Shown here in pieces: positions 7,553 to 13,827 of a stretch of DNA of 13,827 nucleotides (position 1 is its first letter; each line of letters opens with the position of its first letter). Both the position numbers and the translations under genes were made by a program. The notes under the pieces were generated by a model. The model was given only the letters and a program-made list of their open reading frames with translations. It was not told the origin of the DNA and did not search any database. The DNA comes from Candidatus Omnitrophota bacterium (GTDB lineage: Bacteria; Omnitrophota; Koll11; Gygaellales; Profunditerraquicolaceae). The stretch is taken from contig JAPLLP010000127.1 in the NCBI GenBank assembly GCA_026387515.1, positions 1 through 13,827 on the forward strand, read 5' to 3'.

Positions 7553-8700
7553 CGGTTAATTTTAGCCAATATTCTCCAGGGCATGTAGATAAAACGGACT
7601 CTGTACGCCTTTTGCGTAGCAGCAAAATAGGGATTCAATCCATAAAATTTGGCAAACTGCTCCAGAGGAACATTCATCGCATACCAAAGTGGCTCCCAGT
7701 AGGTATCATATAACAAAAAATGCAATTTTAGAAAAAGATATTTTTGATCCAAGGTTTCCGGATCTAAGTGGGTATACTCAGCTAAATAAATTCTTAATAA
7801 TTTCTTTCTCAAATACGGCACCCCTAAACTCGCCAGATGCTCCTTTGGTATGTCTACATTTAAATACAATTTGGTTTGAAATAATAAACAATAAAGCGCC
7901 GAGCAGGCGTGCTGTATCCTGGCCTCGCTAACTAACCTCTGCCAATCAAACCCCTCCGCTTTAAGCAAAAGAGCTGTGTCCAGTGCATATTTAAGATTGC
8001 ACAGTTTTCCAAAACGTCGCTGATGTAATGCCAGGCTTATAATATTATCTTCGGGCGCCAGAACAGTGAACGGGGCTTTATCTTCCGCAATCTTTCTGGT
8101 CCGTTGCCAGCAACTTTCCGGGGCAGCGCGGCTCTTTCTTTTAAAATCAAGGCCCCAGTGCAACTCTACCCGAAAATTCTTTCGTTCTTGAAGAGTAAAA
8201 GCTAAGTGACACTGATGAACACGCCAATATTCTTCTTTAAATCCATCCAGCTCTTTTTCGTACCCCAAGTCACAGAATACTGAATTTGCTTCAGAAAAAA
8301 CTTCCGCCGGTACCAGTAGATCAATATCATTCATAATTCTTACCGGGTGTTTATCATAAATAGTTCTCAAAAATCCAATTCCTTTTAGGGTGGCTAAAGG
8401 TATTCTTCTCTTATAGAATACCTCATTCATTTTCTGAAACTCTTCCCAGAGCATCGTATTTCTGACTACATTGCCATAAAACAATGTTTTCAAAAACTCA
8501 AGCAGCTCAGGTGGTATTTCCTCTTTCCGGTCTTTTAAAACAATGTGAGCTAACGGGCCAAGCTCATGATATAACAGTAAGGAACGGACTGATTGCCAAT
8601 CTAAATCCCCTTGGCAAGTAAACTTTTTTAGGGCATCGCTATTAATGCTGCCCAAGAAAACCTTGACCAAGGCACAAATAAAATCAAATTCTTTTTTCAT
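7549..8700 (-). CDS. PF14907-type nucleotidyltransferase-fold protein
   Basis: About 383 residues. Counting from ATG 8700, [14 protein letters not shown] (103-116) and [12 protein letters not shown] (120-131) give the family signature: 'LKG' followed by 'R-x-x-x-DiDlLV', with the Asp pair acting as the nucleotidyltransferase metal ligands. VELHWGLDF (178-186) matches the conserved 'elHw-x-l' strand carrying the third acidic position. The rest is alpha-helical with many Leu and aromatics. Members of this uncharacterised nucleotidyltransferase family recur in lasso-peptide and other PqqD-containing clusters, but their reaction is not settled as far as I know. An in-frame TTG lies two codons upstream (8706) with a weak GAG site; I prefer ATG 8700, but the TTG is possible. 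It begins just after the carbamoyltransferase stop and overlaps the next glycosyltransferase by 4 bases. Confidence 0.82.
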   Translation of the reverse strand: MKKEFDFICALVKVFLGSINSDALKKFTCQGDLDWQSVRSLLLYHELGPLAHIVLKDRKEEIPPELLEFLKTLFYGNVVRNTMLWEEFQKMNEVFYKRRIPLATLKGIGFLRTIYDKHPVRIMNDIDLLVPAEVFSEANSVFCDLGYEKELDGFKEEYWRVHQCHLAFTLQERKNFRVELHWGLDFKRKSRAAPESCWQRTRKIAEDKAPFTVLAPEDNIISLALHQRRFGKLCNLKYALDTALLLKAEGFDWQRLVSEARIQHACSALYCLLFQTKLYLNVDIPKEHLASLGVPYLRKKLLRIYLAEYTHLDPETLDQKYLFLKLHFLLYDTYWEPLWYAMNVPLEQFAKFYGLNPYFAATQKAYRVRFIYMPWRILAKINR

Positions 8701-8716
8701 AGCCAATTTAAAGACT

Positions 8717-10408
8717 CTAATATTTAATAAGAAATTTTCCTAGGCACAGATAATCCACGCTTCCTTTTAGAAACGTATTAACCGCGTCCTGCGCAGAACA
8801 AATAATCGGTTCTCCATGCATGTTGAAACTGGTATTTAAAACCAAGTAATACCCGGTTATATCACCGATTTCTTTTATAATATTCCAGTATCCCGGACAA
8901 ACCTGTTTTCGGACAATATGAGGCCTTACTGTATTGTCTTTATGCGTGACGGCAGAGAATATGCCGGCAAACTCCTTTTTCAAATTGAATGTCTCCGTCA
9001 TAAAAGGAGAATATCTATAACCCTCTAGGTACTGCGAGGCATATTCTTCTAAGATAGAGGGGGCGAACGGCATAAATTCATCTCGTTTGAGTCTCTGATT
9101 TAAAATATCCCCTAAACCTTCCTTATTGGGAAGCGCCAAAATACTCCTATTACCCAAGGCCCTAGGCCCATACTCCATTCTCCCATCCACTCTCGCCACT
9201 ATAAACCCCTGAGATACAAGATAAGCAATATGTTGCTCTATGTCCTCGCGGTACTCTGCCGAAAGACAATTCTTCTTAATGCATTCTTTAAATTGATCCT
9301 CGGACTCTCCGGGGCCCAAAAATACATCTTTAAGCTCATACACGCCACTATTGCCACTTAAACGCCAGTGTAGCTCCAATGCTGCGCCACTAGCCACTCC
9401 CGCATCAGTCATGCTAGGAAAAACATAGCTTTTACTGACGCAATCTAACTCCCTTACCTTCTGATTAAAGCTCACATTCATTGCAGCTCCGCCAACTAAG
9501 ACCACGCTGGTAATGCCTGTTTTTTTAACATAATAATCCACGATCCCCAACAAAATATTCTCAAACTTAGCCTGCGTTGCTGCAGCTATATCCTCCCGGC
9601 TATAGTCTCTCAAGAAACGCCTTACTTTTAAAGCAAAGGTATTGCCGATTAAGTCCTCGCCGCACTTAAGGAACATTGGCTCATAGGAATCTACCCAAAT
9701 TACCTTATCAATTACCGGATAGAATGGCCGGGGGTCCCCTAAGGCAGCCAACCCCATAACCTTACCTTCACCGGTTAGCTTGTCAAAACCTAGCCCTAAG
9801 GTGACATTGCTGTATAATTTACCTAAAGAGGCCCTTTCTGATGCGCCTGAAATAAACTTAATATTTCCGTTTTCACCTGAAAAAACAGCGGTAGAATATC
9901 CGTCTCCCGATCCGTCAATAGTGAATATGAGCGCTCGCTCAAAACCGCTTGTCCGATACCCACAACTAGCATGACATAGGTGATGGCTAATTAAGACTAC
10001 TTTTCTGGAGGCGCCGCTTGACATCTTCTCTATCTGACGGCCGACTACTTTCTTGCTAAGGAATCTTTCTGCCTTTTCAAAAACATTCCCTTCTCGAATA
10101 GAAAATATCATCCGCCAGAGGATATACTGAAGCCTCCATTTTTGGCATATCTTTCTTTCGAAACGAAAAACCCGGGGATTTATTCTCGCAAGGAAAAAAG
10201 GATCGCGCTCTCCACATACGCCTATCGCATCTAAATCACCCCAGCTTATTCCGGTCATTTCAAAGATCTTATTGACCGATAGGGCAGGGAAACCGAATTC
10301 TACCCTGTTTCGGGTAAGCCTCTCTTCTTCAATGGCGGAAACTATTCTGCCATCTGCTACCAGAGAAGCCCCGCAATTATGCCAATCATAGATACCTAAT
10401 ACGATCAT
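8717..10408 (-). CDS. O-carbamoyltransferase (NodU/CmcH/TobZ family)
   Basis: A full-length 563-residue member. Enzymes of this family make carbamoyl-adenylate from carbamoyl phosphate and ATP, then pass the carbamoyl group to a hydroxyl, typically on a sugar or antibiotic. The N-terminal ASKHA/Kae1-like domain starts MIVLGIYDWHNCGASL and has EEERLTRNR (27-35), the metal-binding HHLCHA (142-147), FTIDGSGDGYSTAVFSG (162-178), GEGKVMGLAALGDP (213-226) and LVGGAAMNVSFNQK (304-317). The C-terminal domain has DGRMEYGPRALGNRSILA (408-425) and LNTSFNMHGEPI (524-535), both family hallmarks. No key motif is missing. It starts at ATG 10408, 28 bases after the B12-type radical SAM gene, with only a weak purine-rich site. 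Beside glycosyltransferases, a sugar hydroxyl is the most likely acceptor; that is inferred. Confidence 0.93.
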   Translation of the reverse strand: MIVLGIYDWHNCGASLVADGRIVSAIEEERLTRNRVEFGFPALSVNKIFEMTGISWGDLDAIGVCGERDPFFLARINPRVFRFERKICQKWRLQYILWRMIFSIREGNVFEKAERFLSKKVVGRQIEKMSSGASRKVVLISHHLCHASCGYRTSGFERALIFTIDGSGDGYSTAVFSGENGNIKFISGASERASLGKLYSNVTLGLGFDKLTGEGKVMGLAALGDPRPFYPVIDKVIWVDSYEPMFLKCGEDLIGNTFALKVRRFLRDYSREDIAAATQAKFENILLGIVDYYVKKTGITSVVLVGGAAMNVSFNQKVRELDCVSKSYVFPSMTDAGVASGAALELHWRLSGNSGVYELKDVFLGPGESEDQFKECIKKNCLSAEYREDIEQHIAYLVSQGFIVARVDGRMEYGPRALGNRSILALPNKEGLGDILNQRLKRDEFMPFAPSILEEYASQYLEGYRYSPFMTETFNLKKEFAGIFSAVTHKDNTVRPHIVRKQVCPGYWNIIKEIGDITGYYLVLNTSFNMHGEPIICSAQDAVNTFLKGSVDYLCLGKFLIKY

Positions 10409-10436
10409 CTTTATTATCTACCGCTATGCTTATATT

Positions 10437-11852
10437 TTAGCGCATAGCGAATACTTTTATCCCTGCGCATAGTTTCTGTTTAAACTCATAAAAGGTCTTT
10501 ATCCTGCGCAGCATTTTCCACAAGTATCCCAGCCTCATATAGAAATACTGATAGCCAAATTTCAATAGAGAATCAAGCTTCTCCCTCTTAACTGTCGCTT
10601 CCCAATAAGGCAATCTAAAATCCGAGGATGGGGAACGCGCAAATTCTCTCCAGTAATCACGTAGGATAGCCCCAGATGCAACTCCATCAAGGTAAATTTT
10701 CGTGCCAGGGAAAGGAGAGAGCACGGCAAGATGGACATACTCCGGGTCTAACTCCTTCATAAATTTAAAGGTGGCGCCAATTTCTTCGACCGTCTCGCCA
10801 GGATTACCTATCATAAAATAAGCCAGGGCAGCGATCCCGTATTTCTTGGTAAGCTTAAAGGTTTCTTTGACTGTATTAAGGCTGATATCTTTATTCAGCG
10901 CCTTAAGCACCTTTTCGCTGCCAGATTCAACCCCATAATGTATACTTTGACACCCTGCCCTCTTTAAACATCGGATCATCTCCTCATCCACGCAATCAAC
11001 TCTTGTACGTATATGCCACGGGATATCCAATCTTCTCCTTTTAATTTCGCTACAAATACCCAGCACCCTGTTTCTATCTATAGTAAAAGTATCATCGTAA
11101 AAAATAAACTCATCAATACCCATACCAAGACATTCCTCTAGTTCATCCACGACATTTTCAGCGCTTCGAAAACGAAGGACGCCTCCTAGATGTTCTCGAT
11201 AACAAAAAGAGCAACGAAAAGAACAACCACGGCTGGTAAATACAGTAGTGGTGATTTTGTTGCTGGATAAGATTGAAAAGTATTTACGATAAGGAACGAG
11301 GTCTCTGGCAGGAAATGGTATTTTATCGAGCCTATCTATCGGTGGACGGATGCCTGTCGTAATAATACTGTCTTTCCGCTTAAACACAAGACCAGGGGTA
11401 ACTTTAAGTTTCTCCTCGTCACCAATATACTCAAGCAGCTCTCTAAAACTCTCCTCACCTTCTCCCAAAACCAGGTAATCGACATCTCTAAACTTAATTG
11501 TTTCTTCCGGGAATAAAAAAACGTGCACTCCACCTAAAACTACAGCAATATTCTTATCTATTCTTTTTATCATTTCGGCTGTTTTAATAACGTCTACCAA
11601 AGTAGCCGACAACGCTGTCATACCAACAACATCGGGATGCGCAATGCGGATCCTATCTTCCAGCGCGGAATAATCCAGATTTTCTACCTGAGAATCAATT
11701 ACGCTTATACGGTGACGCGAAAGTTTTCTTAAATATCCCGCGAGGTATAATAATCCCAACGGAACATATAAACCCCTTACTTCAAAAAAAATATCCGGCA
11801 GGCTCCCCTTAATTTCATTTTCCGCGGGAGGATTAATTAAGAGAACTTTCAT
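10437..11852 (-). CDS. B12-binding-type radical SAM protein
   Basis: A 471-residue protein and the most canonical of the three B12-type radical SAM proteins here. The N-terminal domain runs MKVLLINPPA, PLGLLYLAGYLR (31-42), VVGMTALSATLVDV (75-88), VVLGGVHVFLFPEE (104-117) and YLVLGEGEESFREL (126-139). The radical SAM core has TSRGCSFRCSFCYR with C210, C214 and C217, then FYDDTFTIDR (251-260), HYGVESGSEKVLKALNK (305-321) and FMIGNPGET (346-354). Where DxHxxG would be expected there is DSQVEN (53-58), so the usual His ligand to cobalt is absent. The architecture matches Fe-S/B12 enzymes of the BchE/HpnP-like superfamily (methylases, cyclases). The gene starts in an ATGA overlap with the upstream family 2 transferase and precedes the carbamoyltransferase by 28 bases, suggesting action on the same glycan or lipid-linked substrate. 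The C-terminus (434-471) is basic and aromatic. Confidence 0.88.
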   Translation of the reverse strand: MKVLLINPPAENEIKGSLPDIFFEVRGLYVPLGLLYLAGYLRKLSRHRISVIDSQVENLDYSALEDRIRIAHPDVVGMTALSATLVDVIKTAEMIKRIDKNIAVVLGGVHVFLFPEETIKFRDVDYLVLGEGEESFRELLEYIGDEEKLKVTPGLVFKRKDSIITTGIRPPIDRLDKIPFPARDLVPYRKYFSILSSNKITTTVFTSRGCSFRCSFCYREHLGGVLRFRSAENVVDELEECLGMGIDEFIFYDDTFTIDRNRVLGICSEIKRRRLDIPWHIRTRVDCVDEEMIRCLKRAGCQSIHYGVESGSEKVLKALNKDISLNTVKETFKLTKKYGIAALAYFMIGNPGETVEEIGATFKFMKELDPEYVHLAVLSPFPGTKIYLDGVASGAILRDYWREFARSPSSDFRLPYWEATVKREKLDSLLKFGYQYFYMRLGYLWKMLRRIKTFYEFKQKLCAGIKVFAMR

Positions 11853-12757
11853 TCCTGACGCATCCCTCGATTTATTTTGTTTATTAAATCTGTAACTATA
11901 CCAATGACGAGTATTTGGGTCCCCAAGATGAATAAAATAAGCGCAATCACCCCGGGGGTACCGCGATTGAAGAATCGATAGGTAAGCGCCAAAAAACTAA
12001 GGATGAAGAAAACGCTACTGAGAGGCAGGAATACTTTGAGTGGCTTAAAATAGGCAATTGTGCGGATAATGAGCTGGAAAAAATATACGGTATCTTTCAA
12101 CGGATTAACTTTAGATCCTCCCTTTCTCTGGAGATATGCGATCGGGATATACTTTACCCTATACCCGTTAATCAGCATGGCTAAAGTAATCGTTGTGGTT
12201 AACGAGAAGCCGTCCGGAAGGATGGGCATAAACCTATTTACAATTTTTTTCTTCATCACCCGCAAGCCTGAGTTTAGATCTGGTATTTTTATTCCGGTTA
12301 AGTAATTAGCTAAATTATTCAATAAACATTTGACCGATCTGCGATATATAGACAAGCCTTCTCTGCTTCGGGAACCTACAACCATATCAGCGCTATCAAT
12401 TTCTCCGACCAGTTCAGGAATGCTGGCGAAAGGATACGTTCCGTCCCCATCAATTATAACCAAGGTTGGATACAAAGAATGCAGGATCCCGGCTTTTATT
12501 GCCGCTCCGTACCCCTTATTGATTTCATGCGCTACAAATTTTACTCTACTCTGCCGTATCTCATTAGGGATAAGCGTTGCTATCTCCCTATCCACAAAAT
12601 CACGCATACCGTCGGTGGAACCGTCATCAATTATTAAAAGCTCATAAATCATCTCTGATCTATTCATTACCTCGATTATCCCCAAAATGACATCTTTTAT
12701 CGTGTGGGCTTCATTATATACTGGGATAATAATGCTAATTTCTGGCAGTGGTCTCAT
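11849..12757 (-). CDS. DPM1/GtrB-like family 2 glycosyltransferase with two membrane helices
   Basis: A 302-residue enzyme likely to make a polyprenyl-phosphate sugar, or to transfer to a lipid carrier, at the inner membrane. The GT-A core has IIPVYNEAHTI (10-20), IIDDGSTDG (42-50), NKGYGAAIKAG (80-90), the metal-binding DGDGTYP (103-109), VVGSRSR (126-132), DLNSGLRVMKK (160-170) and RKGGSKVNP (211-219). These are the standard polyprenyl-phosphate hexose synthase motifs. Two hydrophobic helices follow (about 243-262 and 268-290), as in GtrB-type members. Family members usually supply the lipid-linked sugar to a polytopic glycosyltransferase, which fits the broken membrane protein immediately upstream. 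It overlaps that gene and the downstream B12-type radical SAM gene by 4 bases each (ATGA), so all three are translationally coupled. The sugar (mannose, glucose or other) cannot be told from the motifs. Confidence 0.9.
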   Translation of the reverse strand: MRPLPEISIIIPVYNEAHTIKDVILGIIEVMNRSEMIYELLIIDDGSTDGMRDFVDREIATLIPNEIRQSRVKFVAHEINKGYGAAIKAGILHSLYPTLVIIDGDGTYPFASIPELVGEIDSADMVVGSRSREGLSIYRRSVKCLLNNLANYLTGIKIPDLNSGLRVMKKKIVNRFMPILPDGFSLTTTITLAMLINGYRVKYIPIAYLQRKGGSKVNPLKDTVYFFQLIIRTIAYFKPLKVFLPLSSVFFILSFLALTYRFFNRGTPGVIALILFILGTQILVIGIVTDLINKINRGMRQE

Positions 12758-13251
12758 ATTTCGGGGATATGAATCTTTAAGGATGGCTCAAGGGTATCCC
12801 AGTGCTTTTTCCTTAACTCCTGCGCTTCTTTAAGACGTTTAGTATCGCCCCTCCTAGAAAAATACAAAACCGTCTTTCTGAGGGCTTTATCATTCTCCAT
12901 CCATTCGAAATAGCGCGCGGGGATAACCACGGAATTAACAAAAAAACTGTTCTGCTTAAGCCAAACAACGTTCTTTTTATTAAAAACAATATTTAAAAGA
13001 GTTATGCCAGCATAAAAAGCTAACAACACCATGCTCAATTTAGTCAACAAACTTGTTACGTTCTTCTTTTTAATATCTGAATTTTGCCTGTCCAAATGAA
13101 AACTAGGACCGCTTACAACTGCTATGCAATAATAAGCCGTGGCTCCGGATAAGAATAAAAGGGGCATTAAAAAACATAGTTTAAGCAACATACCTTTGAA
13201 GGCTAACAAAGGATAAACTATGTACCGGATATCTATTAAGCTCCTGCACAA
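12754..13251 (-). CDS. C-terminal fragment of a disrupted membrane glycosyltransferase-like protein
   Basis: An open frame of about 165 codons from a TTG at 13251 that is not a convincing start; the frame is open further upstream, to about 13364. It has a long hydrophobic region (YPLLAFKGMLLKLCFLMPLL and following) and a second helix (VVLLAF-type stretch around residues 74-90), then a soluble basic tail ending PSLKIHIPEI. This layout fits the C-terminal membrane helices and tail of a polytopic lipid-sugar-dependent glycosyltransferase, whose earlier part is in another frame at 13286-13827. It overlaps the DPM1-like gene by 4 bases (ATGA), as an intact operon gene would. I treat it as the end of one broken gene, not an independent gene. 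The cause is either a real frameshift mutation or a sequence error in T-runs. Confidence 0.55.
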   Translation of the reverse strand: MCRSLIDIRYIVYPLLAFKGMLLKLCFLMPLLFLSGATAYYCIAVVSGPSFHLDRQNSDIKKKNVTSLLTKLSMVLLAFYAGITLLNIVFNKKNVVWLKQNSFFVNSVVIPARYFEWMENDKALRKTVLYFSRRGDTKRLKEAQELRKKHWDTLEPSLKIHIPEI

Positions 13252-13285
13252 AGGTGCGAAAGTATGGTTCGTGATATATTTAAAA

Positions 13286-13827
13286 TCATCGCCATGAAGA
13301 TAAAAAGAGGAATGGCCAGCAGGGTAAATTTCCCCATGGATGCATAAGCCTGGTAATAAAAATTTTAACCATAACTGTTACGCCGAGCAGAAAGATAAAA
13401 GCGCGCTTGTTAGCATCTCCATCCCGGGGTGCCCTTTTACTAACAAGGTCCTTGCAGACGATGATAAAACCCAGCAAACAAATAAGGATAATCGGCGAAA
13501 CGTAAACATAGCCGTGATACGGAGACAAAAGTTGTTCCAGAAAATAAAAAGAGCGTAAATTGATGATATTCAGTTCTCCGATTCTAAGCTCGCCATATTT
13601 AATATAATCATTGATAAGCTTTAACCCGCAGCCGGGAACTAACCCCAGGAAAAACCATCCTAAGCGCGTAAAACCTATTTCCTTACGGGTTACCCGTAAC
13701 CCGAGGACAAGGATAATCAAGACTATCTGAAACCATAGATCTATTCGCACCGTCAGGCATATAGAGAAGAATACGCCCAGAATCAGCATATCCTTTATTT
13801 TTATCAAAATAAAAAAAAATAGAAAAT
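13286..13827 (-). CDS. Internal fragment of a polytopic membrane glycosyltransferase-like protein (cut by window edge)
   Basis: The frame is open to the right edge (upstream codons include FLFFFIL), so the real start lies outside the window; the TTG at 13807 is not a likely start. It encodes several hydrophobic helices. MLILGVFFSICLTVRIDLWF fits the 'GlxxGlaxxxRpd' helix of GT39/ArnT-like proteins, RLGWFFLGLVPGCGLKLIND fits 'lGxxPxxxxxxxyN', YIKYGELRIGE follows, and EQLLSPYHGYVYVSPIILIC fits the 'SPxxGlfxysPxlll' segment. These polytopic enzymes use polyprenyl-phosphate sugars made by DPM1-like enzymes, matching the neighbour at 11849-12757. The frame stops at 13286 after ITRLMHPWGNLPCW, while related-looking sequence continues in other frames. 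I infer a broken gene with the 12754-13251 segment as its end. The family call rests on motif shape and is moderate. Confidence 0.55.
   Translation of the reverse strand, partial: FLFFFILIKIKDMLILGVFFSICLTVRIDLWFQIVLIILVLGLRVTRKEIGFTRLGWFFLGLVPGCGLKLINDYIKYGELRIGELNIINLRSFYFLEQLLSPYHGYVYVSPIILICLLGFIIVCKDLVSKRAPRDGDANKRAFIFLLGVTVMVKIFITRLMHPWGNLPCWPFLFLSSWR

Noticed and set aside
11336..11533. A minus-strand 65-codon frame inside the B12-type radical SAM gene
   Set aside because: It is nested in another frame of a gene with full motifs and has no Shine-Dalgarno site.
13251..13360. A 40-codon minus-strand frame whose translation (FTLLAIPLFIFMA) resembles the large permease of TRAP transporters
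   Set aside because: Only about 40 codons are open and no other transporter gene is present. It is better explained as a membrane helix of the frame-disrupted glycosyltransferase.
1..13827. CRISPR arrays, tRNA or rRNA genes, insertion sequences, long repeats
   Set aside because: No regularly spaced repeats, cloverleaf-like stretches, transposase motifs or terminal inverted repeats were found on either strand by eye.

Overview
The window is a single co-directional gene block, all read on the minus strand (right to left). It looks like part of a biosynthetic cluster for a ribosomally made, enzymatically modified peptide (RiPP) joined to a glycan or lipid-linked sugar pathway. The DNA is AT-rich and tightly packed: most gaps are under 35 bases, and four junctions are 4-base ATGA/GTGA overlaps. 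Radical SAM enzymes, membrane sugar transferases and canonical Shine-Dalgarno sites point to an anaerobic bacterium. The style (several B12-type radical SAM proteins, a short precursor with a 'L-x-PEQAVLSCC' leader end, a PqqD partner) reminds me of uncultivated lineages such as Omnitrophota. That placement is from memory and is low confidence.

Layout in transcription order. 13827-12754: the broken C-terminal half of a polytopic membrane glycosyltransferase-like protein, cut by the window edge and carrying at least one frame disruption. 12757-11849: a DPM1/GtrB-like family 2 glycosyltransferase with two C-terminal membrane helices. 11852-10437: a radical SAM protein with an N-terminal B12-binding-type domain. 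10408-8717: a NodU/CmcH/TobZ-type O-carbamoyltransferase. 8700-7549: a PF14907-type nucleotidyltransferase-fold protein. 7552-5885 and 5855-4494: two family 4 glycosyltransferases, the first with an unexplained C-terminal domain. 4497-3043 and 3023-1527: two more radical SAM proteins with B12-binding-type N-termini. 1496-543: a small radical SAM/SPASM-like enzyme. 475-263: a 70-residue Cys-rich precursor peptide. 167-1: the first 55 residues of a PqqD-like peptide-binding protein, cut by the window edge.

How the parts may work together (inference): the precursor has a charged N-terminus, a leader ending near PEQAVLSCC, and a 35-residue tail rich in Cys, Gly and aromatic residues. PqqD would present the leader to the adjacent radical SAM/SPASM enzyme. 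The precursor has its own near-perfect sigma-70-type promoter (TTGACA-17-TAAAAT) just upstream and a hairpin plus T-tract terminator just downstream, so it can be made in excess over the enzymes. The upstream glycosyltransferases, carbamoyltransferase and B12-type radical SAM proteins could decorate the peptide, or could build a separate cell-surface glycan. The sequence alone does not decide between these. The nucleotidyltransferase-fold gene ties the sugar genes to the RiPP genes, because its family recurs in PqqD-containing RiPP clusters.

No RNA genes, CRISPR arrays, insertion sequences or origins were seen, and no gene-free stretch exceeds 300 bases.
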